DNA of 38,797 nucleotides from Candidatus Poribacteria bacterium (GTDB lineage: Bacteria; Poribacteria; WGA-4E; WGA-3G), in the NCBI GenBank assembly GCA_022825665.1, contig JAJDWI010000113.1:1-38797 (forward strand), given 5' to 3'. Below, piece by piece: positions 25,855 through 34,791 of the stretch (the first letter of the stretch is position 1; every line of letters starts with the position of its first letter). Below the pieces are notes generated by a model. It did not search any database and had not been told where the DNA came from. It saw nothing but the letters and a program-made list of their open reading frames with translations. Both the position numbers and the translations under genes were made by a program.

Positions 25855-26772
25855 ATGTGGGCACAAATATTAGAACAATTAATTAATGGATTAGTCCTCG
25901 GCGGTATTTACGCGCTTATAGCTGTTGGTTATACAATGGTATATGGTATTATCCAATTAATTAACTTTGCACATGGTGAGATTTACATGTTTGGTGCATA
26001 CATTGCACTGATGCTAATTGCTGTGGGTACACCATTTTGGATAGCATTACCGCTTAGCATGCTCCTTTGTGCTATTTTAGGTATGTTTATAGACTTTATA
26101 GCATATAAACCGCTTCGGAATGCACCACGATTATCAGCACTAATTACCGCAATCGGTATATCGCTTGCCTTGCAAAACCTTGCACGTATGATTTGGTCAG
26201 CAAGACCACGCCAATTTCCTTCCGAAGTTCTACCATCATTCTTCTTAAGTGAAGTAACAGAAACAGGAAAAGTAATAAATGCTGTTCCACTCCCAGGGGG
26301 CGGTATTCTTCCTTTTCGGGATGTTTTCATATTTTTGTTAGCAGTTGTGTTAATGATCGTCCTAAACATGTTGATATACCTAACAAAAATAGGAAAAGCG
26401 ATGCGTGCATGTGCACAGAATCAGGTAGCATCAAATTTGATGGGGATTAAAACAAACCAAGTTATTGCTGCAACTTTTGCAATCGGTTCTGCATTAGGTG
26501 CAGTGGCTGGCATTATGGTTGGCTTGAGTGAAGTTGTTACACCAACTATGGGATATTATAAAGGTGTTGCTGCGTTTGCCGCTGCTGTTCTTGGTGGTAT
26601 AGGGAGTATTTCTGGAGCGATTGTCGGAGGCATTGTTATTGGCATTGCTGAAGTATTTGGTGCTGACATTCACTCTGGTTACCGTATAGCATTTGCATAT
26701 ATTATCATGATACTTGTCATACTGATACGTCCATCCGGTATATTTGGAAAGGCAACAAGTAAACGAGCATAA
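25855..26772 (+). CDS. livH: Branched-chain amino-acid ABC transporter permease, LivH type
   Basis: The 305-residue multi-pass protein carries the LivH signature GGIYALIAVGYTMVYGIIQLINFAHGEIYMFG (given here in parts: GGIYALIAVGYTM and INFAHGEIYMFG). The cytoplasmic coupling loop that contacts the ATPase reads GKAMRACAQNQVASNLMGI. It forms half of the membrane pore with LivM. A 74-bp gap separates it from the binding-protein gene. The ATG at 25855 has AAGGTAG at an unusually long spacing upstream. livG and livF, the usual ATPase partners, are not present in the window. Confidence 0.93.
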   Translation: MWAQILEQLINGLVLGGIYALIAVGYTMVYGIIQLINFAHGEIYMFGAYIALMLIAVGTPFWIALPLSMLLCAILGMFIDFIAYKPLRNAPRLSALITAIGISLALQNLARMIWSARPRQFPSEVLPSFFLSEVTETGKVINAVPLPGGGILPFRDVFIFLLAVVLMIVLNMLIYLTKIGKAMRACAQNQVASNLMGIKTNQVIAATFAIGSALGAVAGIMVGLSEVVTPTMGYYKGVAAFAAAVLGGIGSISGAIVGGIVIGIAEVFGADIHSGYRIAFAYIIMILVILIRPSGIFGKATSKRA

Positions 26773-26797
26773 CCAATATTTACAAAATAGGTCTATT

Positions 26798-27811
26798 ATG
26801 CGAGATAAATTAACACCAAGAAACATTATCCTTTGCCTATGTATCTGTTCTTTACCTTGGTTGATGTATGGTATTGATGGTATAGAGAAACTCTTGTCTG
26901 CATATAGAATTGACTTTGGTTGGCCCGGTGGAGATTATGTAATTCGTATATTAGTACGTGCATGCCTATATATGCTTCTCGCCGTTGGATTAAATATCGT
27001 GTGCGGATTCACTGGACTGCTCGATCTCGGGTATGTAGCCTTCTATCTAATAGGAGGATATACCGCAGGAATATTGATGCAACGTCTTGGAGTTCCTTAT
27101 TGGTTCGCACTTCCAATTGCAATGGCACATGGAACAATATGGGGTTTATTACGGGGTATACCAACATTACGACTAACAGGTGATTATTTTGCCATAGTTA
27201 CTTTTGGATTTGCAGAATTGTTTTTCCGTATAATTAGGAACGAACAGTGGTTGACTGGTATACCTAATGGGCAACTCCGTGGGATTCCTGCACCATCTAT
27301 ACCTATTCTTGGAATAACTTTTGATCAGAATTGGCACAACTACTACCACATCCTAATCCTTCTCATTCTGGTAGTTTTCCTTAACTACAGGTTACAGAAC
27401 TCTCGTGTTGGTAGAGCATGGGTCGCGATTCGTGAGGATGAACAAGCAGCTGAAAGTATGGGAATAAATGTGGGTCGCTATAAATCACTTGCTTTTGCTG
27501 TAAGTGCTGCAATTGGCGCAATTGGCGGGGCATTCATAGCACAATTCCAAGTCAATATCAGTGCCCCCTTCTTCGAATTCTGGGAGTCAATCTTGATTCT
27601 ATGTATGGTTGTACTTGGAGGAATGGGAAGTATACGAGGAGCAATGTTAGGTGCTGCAATACTCGGTTCATTAGGGGAAATCTTACGGGAAGTTCTCACC
27701 AGATTTACCGACTTTCCTGAATTAGCTGGGTCACGGTACCTTATATTCGGTATCATACTTATTTTGCTAATGCGGTTCAGACCTGGTGGATTAATTTACA
27801 AGAAAACATAA
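26798..27811 (+). CDS. livM: Branched-chain amino-acid ABC transporter permease, LivM type
   Basis: The 337-residue membrane protein has LivM features: GFTGLLDLGYVAFYLIGGYTAG near the N-terminus, GDYFAIVTFGFAELFFRI, and the coupling loop GRAWVAIREDEQAAESMGIN. The ATG at 26798 gives no overlap with livH, whereas the longer in-frame start at 26744 is a TTG inside livH and is less likely. It follows livH by 25 bp. The gene ends convergent with the VWA gene, 38 bp away. With the binding protein it should import amino acids or related amides if ATPases are supplied from elsewhere. Confidence 0.93.
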   Translation: MRDKLTPRNIILCLCICSLPWLMYGIDGIEKLLSAYRIDFGWPGGDYVIRILVRACLYMLLAVGLNIVCGFTGLLDLGYVAFYLIGGYTAGILMQRLGVPYWFALPIAMAHGTIWGLLRGIPTLRLTGDYFAIVTFGFAELFFRIIRNEQWLTGIPNGQLRGIPAPSIPILGITFDQNWHNYYHILILLILVVFLNYRLQNSRVGRAWVAIREDEQAAESMGINVGRYKSLAFAVSAAIGAIGGAFIAQFQVNISAPFFEFWESILILCMVVLGGMGSIRGAMLGAAILGSLGEILREVLTRFTDFPELAGSRYLIFGIILILLMRFRPGGLIYKKT

Positions 27812-27849
27812 TTCATTATCTGTCTCTCAACACTGAGAACAAGAGAATC

Positions 27850-28872
27850 CTACCGAACTTCTTTCCGATTTATCCATCCTCCAACTAACAATTCACCAAC
27901 TAAGAGAATAAGGGTAAACACAACAAACAATTGATACCTTTCTTGGTATTCCCCACCAGAACTAATTCTGTATTTCTGCTTCTCAAGACGTGATAGATCA
28001 TCCAATAACCGACCAATTCCCTCGTCCACATGATAGTAGTGACCATTCCCTGCTTCAGCAATGTTCTCTAAACCCTCCTCATTCAACATTGTTAGCACCA
28101 GTTGTCCTCTGACATCCCGTTTGTATCCTGACTGTTCAAATAGAAGTGGTATAGGAACAGATTTGTCCGAGTTTCCTACACCAACACAATAGATATAAAC
28201 ACCGTCATTTTTCGCTGCATGAGCTGCAGAGATGGCTTTATCACCATGATCCTCACCATCGGAGAAAAGTATCAGTACCTTTTGTCCATTAGAATCAACC
28301 TCTGTCGTAACCAATTTGTCCTGATCTGAATTGAGACGGGTTGTAGCCACCTCAATTGCATTTCCTATACGTGTACCTCTATGGGCAATCGTTTCAGGGG
28401 TTATCGCATCTAAGAATTCTTTCAGCGTATTGACATCTCTTGTAAATGGACATACAACAACACTTGCTTCTGCAAAGTATAGCAAGCCAACACGATCACC
28501 TTCAAGCCGATCTAACAATGATAACATCATATCTTTAGCACGCATAAGACGACGTATTTTATTACCATCTGTCGCCAGCATACTTGTTGAAATATCAAGT
28601 GCCAGCATTACATCAAGTCTCTCTGCAACCGACTCAGGTTCTATACCCCACTGCGGATTAGCAACTGACAAAACTAAAAACAAGAAACAGAGTATCAACA
28701 GGATTACTTGCAGCTTTTGTCGTCTAAAATGCAATGTATTCACATTACTTTGAAAAAGCAACATTGCTATCCGCTTCTGATGCAATCCATAAAATAGTAG
28801 TACAGTAATTAGCGGAAACCCAACAATAAAGAATAGGAGTAACTCAGGATTACCGAAACGGAACCAATTCAT
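27850..28872 (-). CDS. VWA-domain membrane protein (BatA/BatB-like)
   Basis: The protein is about 340 residues, with two N-terminal membrane helices (about 9-28 and 54-72), a VWA domain, and a C-terminal membrane helix. The metal-ion adhesion site is seen as DISTSM, the threonine in HRGTRIGNA and the aspartate in FSDGEDH. Bat proteins are linked to stress tolerance and act with MoxR ATPases, which are absent here. A TTG six bases upstream extends the frame by two residues; ATG 28872 is more likely. It is 111 bp downstream of glpD with its own candidate promoter. Confidence 0.85.
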   Translation of the reverse strand: MNWFRFGNPELLLFFIVGFPLITVLLFYGLHQKRIAMLLFQSNVNTLHFRRQKLQVILLILCFLFLVLSVANPQWGIEPESVAERLDVMLALDISTSMLATDGNKIRRLMRAKDMMLSLLDRLEGDRVGLLYFAEASVVVCPFTRDVNTLKEFLDAITPETIAHRGTRIGNAIEVATTRLNSDQDKLVTTEVDSNGQKVLILFSDGEDHGDKAISAAHAAKNDGVYIYCVGVGNSDKSVPIPLLFEQSGYKRDVRGQLVLTMLNEEGLENIAEAGNGHYYHVDEGIGRLLDDLSRLEKQKYRISSGGEYQERYQLFVVFTLILLVGELLVGGWINRKEVR

Positions 28873-28899
28873 TGTCAATTTTTGAATCGTTATGATAAG

Positions 28900-28922
28900 T
28901 TGAAATCTATATTGATTTTCAA
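28900..28922. promoter_or_regulatory. Inverted repeat between glpD and the VWA gene
   Basis: TTGAAATC (28900-28907) and GATTTTCAA (28914-28922) pair except for one extra base. The site lies between the candidate promoter and the VWA start, so it could be an operator or a leader hairpin. It may also be chance in A+T-rich DNA. Confidence 0.25.
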
Positions 28923-28940
28923 GGCTATGGAAGATTAGGT

Positions 28941-28969
28941 ATAATATCAGATAGGTCTATTCTGAACAA
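28941..28969 (-). promoter_or_regulatory. Candidate promoter for the VWA gene
   Basis: On the minus strand TTGTTC (28969-28964), 17 bp, then TATTAT (28946-28941). It lies just downstream of the glpD stop. Confidence 0.4.
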
Positions 28970-28983
28970 AGATCAAAAAAGGA

Positions 28984-30690
28984 TTACATATTTGCATTTA
29001 ACCAATGAATACGCCGTTTATATTTATCTATTTCAGCAGAGATTCTTGACTGATTCCACTCATGTCTTTCACCTATAAATTGAGCAATTTCTTGTGCTAA
29101 ATCCAAACCTTGTCCACGCGCCCATCCAATACGCGTCCTCCGCCATAATATGTCATCTATTGTAATCGCCATCTCTCCCCTATATGTATAAAGAATTTCC
29201 GCCTTCACAAATGGAAGAGAGGGACTGACAGGTTCAGCAAGCGTAGCATCCTGACTAATAAACTCCTCAATAGCATAATACCCTTGGGAACCATAACGTT
29301 GCACAAGTCGTTCCTTCTCATCATCTGAAAGTGCTTTATTTGTTATTTTTTCTATATGATCCCCTTTCCTACCAACATCCTCAGATATTGCACTTGGCAA
29401 TGGTTTAACAGATGTCTTACAATCACGCGGCACACTCAGAGATTCAGCCAAATAGTCTGCGGTCTCTTCAGCAATCAACCTATGTGTGGTCAGTTTACCA
29501 CCATATACATAAATAATTCCGCTGGCACTTTCAGTGATGATATGTTCTCTTGAAACGAAATTCTGCTTATCGGACGCATTTTCAGACCCGTTAGATGCAA
29601 TTAGAGGACGCACACCAGCATAAGAACCAATAATAGAACTATTATCCAAAGTCATATTTGGAAATACACGCTGTGCTTCAGAAAGCAAATACACTACCTC
29701 ATCAGATGTAGGTCGGGCAGATTCTGGATCACCTTCAGGTGTAGTTTCTGTAGTGCCAATGATAGATGTATCGTGTTCACCGGGTAATACAAAAATACCA
29801 CGTTGCTTACTATTATAGGACTTTTCTGTCTGAGTAAGAAGTATCAAACCGTGCTTAACAGAAGTATCACCACCAAGACAGTTGGGCAAAATGAGATGGA
29901 TCCCTTGAGCATTCTTAGATACTAATCGTGATGTTTCATCATAACATGGATCCTTCTTCCACAATTGATCAGTCCAAGGTCCTGTAGTTGATACAATTTT
30001 GCGAGTTTCAATTTCAAAGGTTTCACCAGTAATACTATCTTTAGCCGTTATACGATACAATTGGGATGTACTATCAGGTTGTGAAACATAATCTTCAAAT
30101 TGTACGTAGTTTGCAACAACTCCACCATGCACATGCGCGTCCTTTAGGGTGGCTAATGTCAATCTGCTATCATCAACAGTACTATCCCAAAGAATAACAC
30201 AACCTTTTAATCCATCTGCCAAAACTGGACCAACCAATGAATGTATCTTATTAACATCACGAAGTAACTTGGATTTCTCAACTTCATCTGACTTTGAGAG
30301 ATGATTATAGTATCGTGCAGCAAGTTGAATACCTGCAAGAGGATATGGGTCTCCTTTATATCGAAGTATAGCCAAAGGAAGTGGTTTAACAAGATTCGGT
30401 GCAATATGATGCAAAATCTCGCGTTCCCTTCGAGACTGCTTCACGAGAGCAATATCACGTTTTGCAATGTAACGAAATCCTCCATGAATAAGTTGTGAAC
30501 TCGATCCACTTGTTCCGCTGGCAAAATCACCTTTCTCAATTAAACCTGCTTTAATTCCCCCATTTAACATGAGGTCTCGGATTAATCCTGCTCCGACGAT
30601 GCCACCTCCAATAACCAACACATCCAAAGGTTCTGTCTTTAGGGTATTTATATTATGATTGCGAGTTTTATATGAAAATTCAGATAACAT
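28984..30690 (-). CDS. glpD: FAD-dependent glycerol-3-phosphate dehydrogenase
   Basis: The 568-residue protein has the dinucleotide-binding motif DVLVIGGGIVGAGLIRD near residue 24 and the GlpD/GlpA motifs IEKGDFASGTSGSSSQLIHGG and FRY. The C-terminal DAO_C-type domain includes RYGSQGYYAIEEF and RTRIGWARGQGLDLAQ. It oxidises glycerol-3-phosphate to DHAP and passes electrons to the membrane quinone pool. The start is 15 bp after the DegT gene stop, so the two are probably one operon. No glycerol kinase or facilitator is nearby. Length agrees with the non-enteric GlpD branch. Confidence 0.93.
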   Translation of the reverse strand: MLSEFSYKTRNHNINTLKTEPLDVLVIGGGIVGAGLIRDLMLNGGIKAGLIEKGDFASGTSGSSSQLIHGGFRYIAKRDIALVKQSRREREILHHIAPNLVKPLPLAILRYKGDPYPLAGIQLAARYYNHLSKSDEVEKSKLLRDVNKIHSLVGPVLADGLKGCVILWDSTVDDSRLTLATLKDAHVHGGVVANYVQFEDYVSQPDSTSQLYRITAKDSITGETFEIETRKIVSTTGPWTDQLWKKDPCYDETSRLVSKNAQGIHLILPNCLGGDTSVKHGLILLTQTEKSYNSKQRGIFVLPGEHDTSIIGTTETTPEGDPESARPTSDEVVYLLSEAQRVFPNMTLDNSSIIGSYAGVRPLIASNGSENASDKQNFVSREHIITESASGIIYVYGGKLTTHRLIAEETADYLAESLSVPRDCKTSVKPLPSAISEDVGRKGDHIEKITNKALSDDEKERLVQRYGSQGYYAIEEFISQDATLAEPVSPSLPFVKAEILYTYRGEMAITIDDILWRRTRIGWARGQGLDLAQEIAQFIGERHEWNQSRISAEIDKYKRRIHWLNANM

Positions 30691-30705
30691 ATTTAAGAAA
30701 CTCCA

Positions 30706-32139
30706 CTATACAGATTTATCTTTTAGTGAATTAACTATAATTTCTGCATGATTAGAAACCTTGCGTATTGCTGAAAGAATCCGTTCTGCTGCTCCTAAAA
30801 CGGGATTTGTTAACAACGGTAAGAAAATCAATTGTGTGCATATTTCTTCAGTGACAGGTAGGTCTCCTGCTGAATATCCTTTATAATCACCACCCGTATC
30901 GGATGGAGTTAGTGAACCACGTCCATTTGTATATATATCAAGTCCGTGTGTAAATAATGGTAACGTATGTAGTAGGGGGTACGGATTACTATTTGTTGGT
31001 AATCCACCCGTAAATACAGGCACACCATCACCCACCAGCAGAGGATAAGGATTGTTATTTGCCAATACCCCTTCTTTCCGCAGTGCTTCAGCAAATACTG
31101 GCGCAGGTAATCCATGAATCTCTTCCTTTATATAGCGGATCGGGAAACCAAAAAATGCCGCTGGTTCCGCTCCATCATACCGCTGAATTGGCTTTACTCC
31201 CAGCACATCTTGCAATCCGTCATTGATCTCCTGAATATAAGCGCGGCGGTTTGCGTTAAGTTCATCGAGTTTCTGCAACTGCACTGAAGCTATGCCGATA
31301 GCCAACGGATGTGCACGATATTTTACCCCTAATCCCATAGGAGGCAGATGGGAATACCTAAGTAAAGATGGATCTAACTCAGGATCTCCAATACTATCAA
31401 TACCGCGATTGACTTGACCTAATAAACATGCACGTTCAAAAACGGTGATGTCATTCGTAGCAAGCACACCACCTTCTCCAGCACTGACTGCTTTGCTTCC
31501 CTGTAAACTCCAAGCACCCGCATGCCCAATACTTCCACAAGGTTTTCCATTGAACGATGCACCGTGTGCATGTGAACAATCTTCTATCACCGGTACACCT
31601 GTTTCAGCACTGAGTTCCATCAAAGCGTCCATATCGCATACATTACCCCAGAGATGTACAGCAACAATTGCTTTTGTTTTGGATGTAATCCGTTGTCTGA
31701 CATCCTCAACGTCAATGACCAGTGTGTTTGGATCTACCTCGCAAAAGACAGGTCGCGCCATCAACATTAATGCAGGTGTAATTGATCCCATCCACGTATA
31801 AGTCGGACAGATTACCTCATCTCCAGGTCCTACACCCAGACCAAACATTGCACTATGTAATGCAGCTGTACCGTTACATAGACTCATCACGAATTGTGTC
31901 TGAACACGATCACGCCACACACGTTCAAATTCCTGAACAGTGGGGGATTTCCCTGACAATTCATTCCGCAGAGTCATCTCATAAGCCATCTGAGCTTCTG
32001 CTTCTGTGATTTGTTTCCACTGATCCAAGATAGGAAATGGTTTCTCTTCTGATATGTCAAATATAGGTTTTCCACCTAATATTGCTGGTAATGTATTTTT
32101 ATCTTTTTCATAGTTAGATTGAGTCATATTTTTCATCAT
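30706..32139 (-). CDS. DegT/DnrJ/EryC1/StrS-family PLP aminotransferase
   Basis: The 477-residue protein is a fold-type I PLP enzyme. It contains GTAALHSAMFGLGVGPGDEV, VIEDCSHAHGA and the Schiff-base lysine K216 in SLQGSKAVSAGEGG. Such enzymes make amino sugars for glycans or other secondary products, usually from ketosugar nucleotides. It is longer than the usual 370-400 residues, partly because of a diverged tandem duplication near 356-399, where NNNPYPLL...FTGGL is followed by NSNPYPLL...FTHGL. Two ATGs adjoin at the start and no strong ribosome site is seen. It precedes glpD on the same strand. Confidence 0.88.
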   Translation of the reverse strand: MMKNMTQSNYEKDKNTLPAILGGKPIFDISEEKPFPILDQWKQITEAEAQMAYEMTLRNELSGKSPTVQEFERVWRDRVQTQFVMSLCNGTAALHSAMFGLGVGPGDEVICPTYTWMGSITPALMLMARPVFCEVDPNTLVIDVEDVRQRITSKTKAIVAVHLWGNVCDMDALMELSAETGVPVIEDCSHAHGASFNGKPCGSIGHAGAWSLQGSKAVSAGEGGVLATNDITVFERACLLGQVNRGIDSIGDPELDPSLLRYSHLPPMGLGVKYRAHPLAIGIASVQLQKLDELNANRRAYIQEINDGLQDVLGVKPIQRYDGAEPAAFFGFPIRYIKEEIHGLPAPVFAEALRKEGVLANNNPYPLLVGDGVPVFTGGLPTNSNPYPLLHTLPLFTHGLDIYTNGRGSLTPSDTGGDYKGYSAGDLPVTEEICTQLIFLPLLTNPVLGAAERILSAIRKVSNHAEIIVNSLKDKSV

Positions 32140-32185
32140 ATTATTCTTATTATTGAATCATCAAGAGGGATTTAGAATGAATTAA

Positions 32186-32238
32186 GACAATTAGCATTAG
32201 TAGACATCCATTACAAATTGTCTAAATGCTAATTCTGT
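32186..32238. promoter_or_regulatory. Long inverted repeat in the divergent promoter region
   Basis: The arm beginning GACAATTAGCATTAGTAGAC (32186-32205) pairs with the complement of TGTCTAAATGCTAATTCTGT (about 32219-32238), with a few mismatches. The right arm overlaps the -35 box of the permease promoter and lies between two divergent genes, which fits an operator site for a dimeric repressor (inference). Confidence 0.4.
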
Positions 32239-32246
32239 GTTATACT
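32218..32246 (+). promoter_or_regulatory. Sigma70-type promoter for the BMP-type permease pair
   Basis: TTGTCT (32218-32223), 17 bp, then TATACT (32241-32246). It lies 63 bp upstream of the permease start. Confidence 0.5.
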
Positions 32247-32308
32247 AACAGCGGACGAACGCAAAACAGAGTTTTCTATCGTATATCGTATTTCTGATAC
32301 ATAATACC

Positions 32309-33457
32309 ATGATATATAAGAACTGTCAATCATCTATGATCAATCGATCAATCCCACGATTTGAGATAATTTTGAATATCCGTACCATTTCTGTTAAACT
32401 GCCTATCTACACATTTATTCAAATTCGTAAATTACTGAATAACTGTTATCCGCAGCTACTTGCTACCTGCGGGTTTTTTCTTTTATGCGGGTTGGTTTTA
32501 TTACTGCGAAGACAAAATCCACTGGAGTTTTATACGACCATTTTTGTAAGCGGGTTCTCCAGTTTTGATGAATTTGGCAGTGTACTATTTAATACCACAC
32601 CATTGATATTTACAGGTCTCGCTGTTGCAATAGGATACAGGTGTGGATTGTTTAATATTGGTTGTGAAGGTCAACTCAATGTTGCTGCATTTGCAGCAAC
32701 ATTGGTTGGGATGTATTTAGATTTGCCATCTATTCTGTTAGTCCCGCTATGCATTGGAATAGCCATGATTGCAGGGGCAGCATGGGGGACAGTTCCTGGT
32801 TTCTTAAAAGCAAAATTCGGCGCGCATGAAGTTATCAATACAATTATGATGAACTTCATTGCTGTAGCACTTACGAACTTCCTTGTTACATCAGTCTTTC
32901 AAGAACCGAATCAGATGATCCCACATACCTCCCAAATATATGAAAATGCAAGACTATCACGTTTGGGTAGTTATATACCGTTTATACCAGAGACTAACCT
33001 ATTAAATGACAGCTTTATAATTGCATGTGTTTGTGTTATTTTGTGTTTCATTTTCTTAAAATATACACGATGGGGATACGAACTCCGTTTCGTAGGTAAT
33101 GCACCTGATGTCGCTGCGTATGGTGGTATCAACCCTGGGATAGTGATTGTCTGGGTTATGGCACTCAGTGGAGGGATTGCAGGCTTAGCAGGTGTCGCTG
33201 ATGTTATGGGGTATCGATACAGATTTTTAGATAGTTTTTCGTCCGGATGGGGTTTCACTGGTATAGCTGTAGCACTATTGGGTAGAAACCATCCATTTGG
33301 TGTCTTTGCAGCGGCATTGTTATTTGGATTACTAAATAAAGTTGCTTTGGATATTGAACTATTATTGAATGTGCCTCGGGGTTTATTCCTTGCTGGTCAA
33401 GGATTGTTGATTATTGGTTTGGTTTGTCTAGAAAAAATACAGAAGAAAAATAAATGA
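32309..33457 (+). CDS. BMP/nucleoside-type ABC transporter permease (first of a pair)
   Basis: The 382-residue membrane protein matches the permease family paired with BMP lipoproteins (YufP/NupP type). Features are LFNTTPLIFTGLAVAIGYRCGLFNIGCEGQL and the coupling loop GYELRFVGNAPDVAAYGG. About 50 polar residues precede the first membrane helix, longer than usual. The start has no strong ribosome site; ATG at 32336 is an alternative. Its stop overlaps the next start as ATGA. No BMP binding protein or ATPase is present. Substrates in the family include nucleosides and sugars; here it is unknown. Confidence 0.87.
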   Translation: MIYKNCQSSMINRSIPRFEIILNIRTISVKLPIYTFIQIRKLLNNCYPQLLATCGFFLLCGLVLLLRRQNPLEFYTTIFVSGFSSFDEFGSVLFNTTPLIFTGLAVAIGYRCGLFNIGCEGQLNVAAFAATLVGMYLDLPSILLVPLCIGIAMIAGAAWGTVPGFLKAKFGAHEVINTIMMNFIAVALTNFLVTSVFQEPNQMIPHTSQIYENARLSRLGSYIPFIPETNLLNDSFIIACVCVILCFIFLKYTRWGYELRFVGNAPDVAAYGGINPGIVIVWVMALSGGIAGLAGVADVMGYRYRFLDSFSSGWGFTGIAVALLGRNHPFGVFAAALLFGLLNKVALDIELLLNVPRGLFLAGQGLLIIGLVCLEKIQKKNK

Positions 33458-34299
33458 CAATTATAGATTTAATTCCAAGCACAATACGAATGACGATACC
33501 ATTAGGTTATGTAGCACTTGGTGGTATTTACTCTGAACGTTCTGGTGTGATTAACATCGCTCTGGAAGGTTTGATGCTCACAGGGGCATACGGATACGTT
33601 GTAGGGACCCAAACGACAGGATCAGTCTGGATGGGATTATTCTTCGCAATCGGTTTAGGTATTCTATTCGCTCTGTTACATGCTGTCGCTACAATCACAT
33701 TTCATGCAGAGCAAATTGTCACTGGAGTGGCCGTTAACATACTGGCAATCGGGGTAACAGATTATCTGACACCAGCGTATGAGCGTGTTGAAGGCTTACC
33801 TGAATGGAAATTACCGGTCATAGGCACTTATAGTTTTCTTGTATATTTACTGCCAATTATAATGATCGCAAGTCATATTCTGCTATTCAAAACTCCATGG
33901 GGTTTACGACTACGTGCTGCGGGCGAATCAACAGAGGCACTCAAGACACTGAGTCTAAGTCGGGCAAATTGGCAGTTCTTTGGTGTTATTATGAGCGGAA
34001 TTTTAGCAAGTATAGGGGGTTGTTACCTTGCTTCAGATGTTCATTATTTTTCTGAAGGGATGACTGCTGGACGAGGATATGTTGCGCTTGCAGCAGTTAT
34101 ATTTGGCAATTGGCGGCCTCTCTACGGAGTTGCTGCTTGCCTACTCTTTGGATTTGCATCATCATTAGAACTCGCTGACCTATGGAACATACCAGATCAG
34201 GTCTTAAAAATAATTCCTCATGTCCTAACAATGATTGTCCTTGCTGGACTTGTGGGCAAGTCACGTCCACCCGCTGCTTTGGGTAAGATGGAATCCTAA
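33454..34299 (+). CDS. BMP/nucleoside-type ABC transporter permease (second of a pair)
   Basis: The 281-residue protein is the YufQ/NupQ-type partner of the previous permease. It shows GYVALGGIYSERSGVINIALEGLMLTGAY (in parts) and the cytoplasmic loop GLRLRAAGESTEALKTLSL. Together the two should form a heterodimeric membrane pore. The ATGA overlap indicates translational coupling. After its stop the DNA enters the repeat elements at 34315. The required ATPase must be supplied from elsewhere. Confidence 0.87.
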   Translation: MTIIDLIPSTIRMTIPLGYVALGGIYSERSGVINIALEGLMLTGAYGYVVGTQTTGSVWMGLFFAIGLGILFALLHAVATITFHAEQIVTGVAVNILAIGVTDYLTPAYERVEGLPEWKLPVIGTYSFLVYLLPIIMIASHILLFKTPWGLRLRAAGESTEALKTLSLSRANWQFFGVIMSGILASIGGCYLASDVHYFSEGMTAGRGYVALAAVIFGNWRPLYGVAACLLFGFASSLELADLWNIPDQVLKIIPHVLTMIVLAGLVGKSRPPAALGKMES

Positions 34300-34314
34300 T
34301 TTATTATTCCTATT

Positions 34315-34484
34315 TATGGTGAACTTTGTTAATAAAGGGACTTATGCTCTGTAGGAGCGATCTCCGAATCGCGACGAAGCACACTGATAGTCGGGAATCG
34401 GAGTTCCCTCCCGTCAAATGCCATACGCGCATTTGGTGTTGATTCACATCTCTAAATGTCCCATTCATTCTAAAGTCATCCATA
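34315..34484 (+). mobile_element. MITE-like element B, copy 2 (170 bp)
   Basis: The left end TATGGTGAACTTTGTTAATA and the complement of the right end, TATGGATGACTTTAGAATGA, are inverted repeats. The core GTAGGAGCGATCTCCGAATCG...GTCGGGAATCGGAGTTCCCTC (given in parts) is nearly the same as in the copy at 7149-7284. An extra hairpin, CAAATG/CATTTG around 34414-34435, makes this copy longer. No ORF. Confidence 0.6.
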
Positions 34485-34566
34485 CTTATCTATTAACGTG
34501 AGTTCGATTTATGAATAGTGTTGTGTGTCAGAATTAGAACCCTTTGATACGATGAAATTTACATAT

Positions 34567-34746
34567 CTTACGTTCTACAGATTCAGAGTTTTCAGAGTCA
34601 AAGGAGAATTTTCACAATTTTATCATGCACCACGAACCTATATTCAGTATGGTTTTACAGGGCTATTATGACTTATTTAGTCCAGAATGACTCTGAAAAT
34701 TCGGAGTATTCTATCAACAACAAAGACAGCGGAATTTAGGATGTGG
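34567..34746 (-). repeat. Dispersed inverted-repeat family A, copy 2
   Basis: The complement of this segment aligns with 6847-7028, including TCCACATCCTAAA, the arm CCGAATTTTCAGAGTCA and GACTAAATAAGTCATAAT. The copy is in inverted orientation. Together with element B it fills most of the 34300-34791 gap, and nothing else is recognisable in the 34485-34566 linker. Confidence 0.55.
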
Positions 34747-34791
34747 AATCAGGCGATTCCAAAGTTACTTATTCCGAATTCACGTTACCTA

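Noticed and set aside
26744-26797. Longer start for the LivM-type permease
   Set aside because: It is a TTG inside livH and the extension MERQQVNEHNQ is unlike the family; ATG 26798 gives a usual N-terminus.
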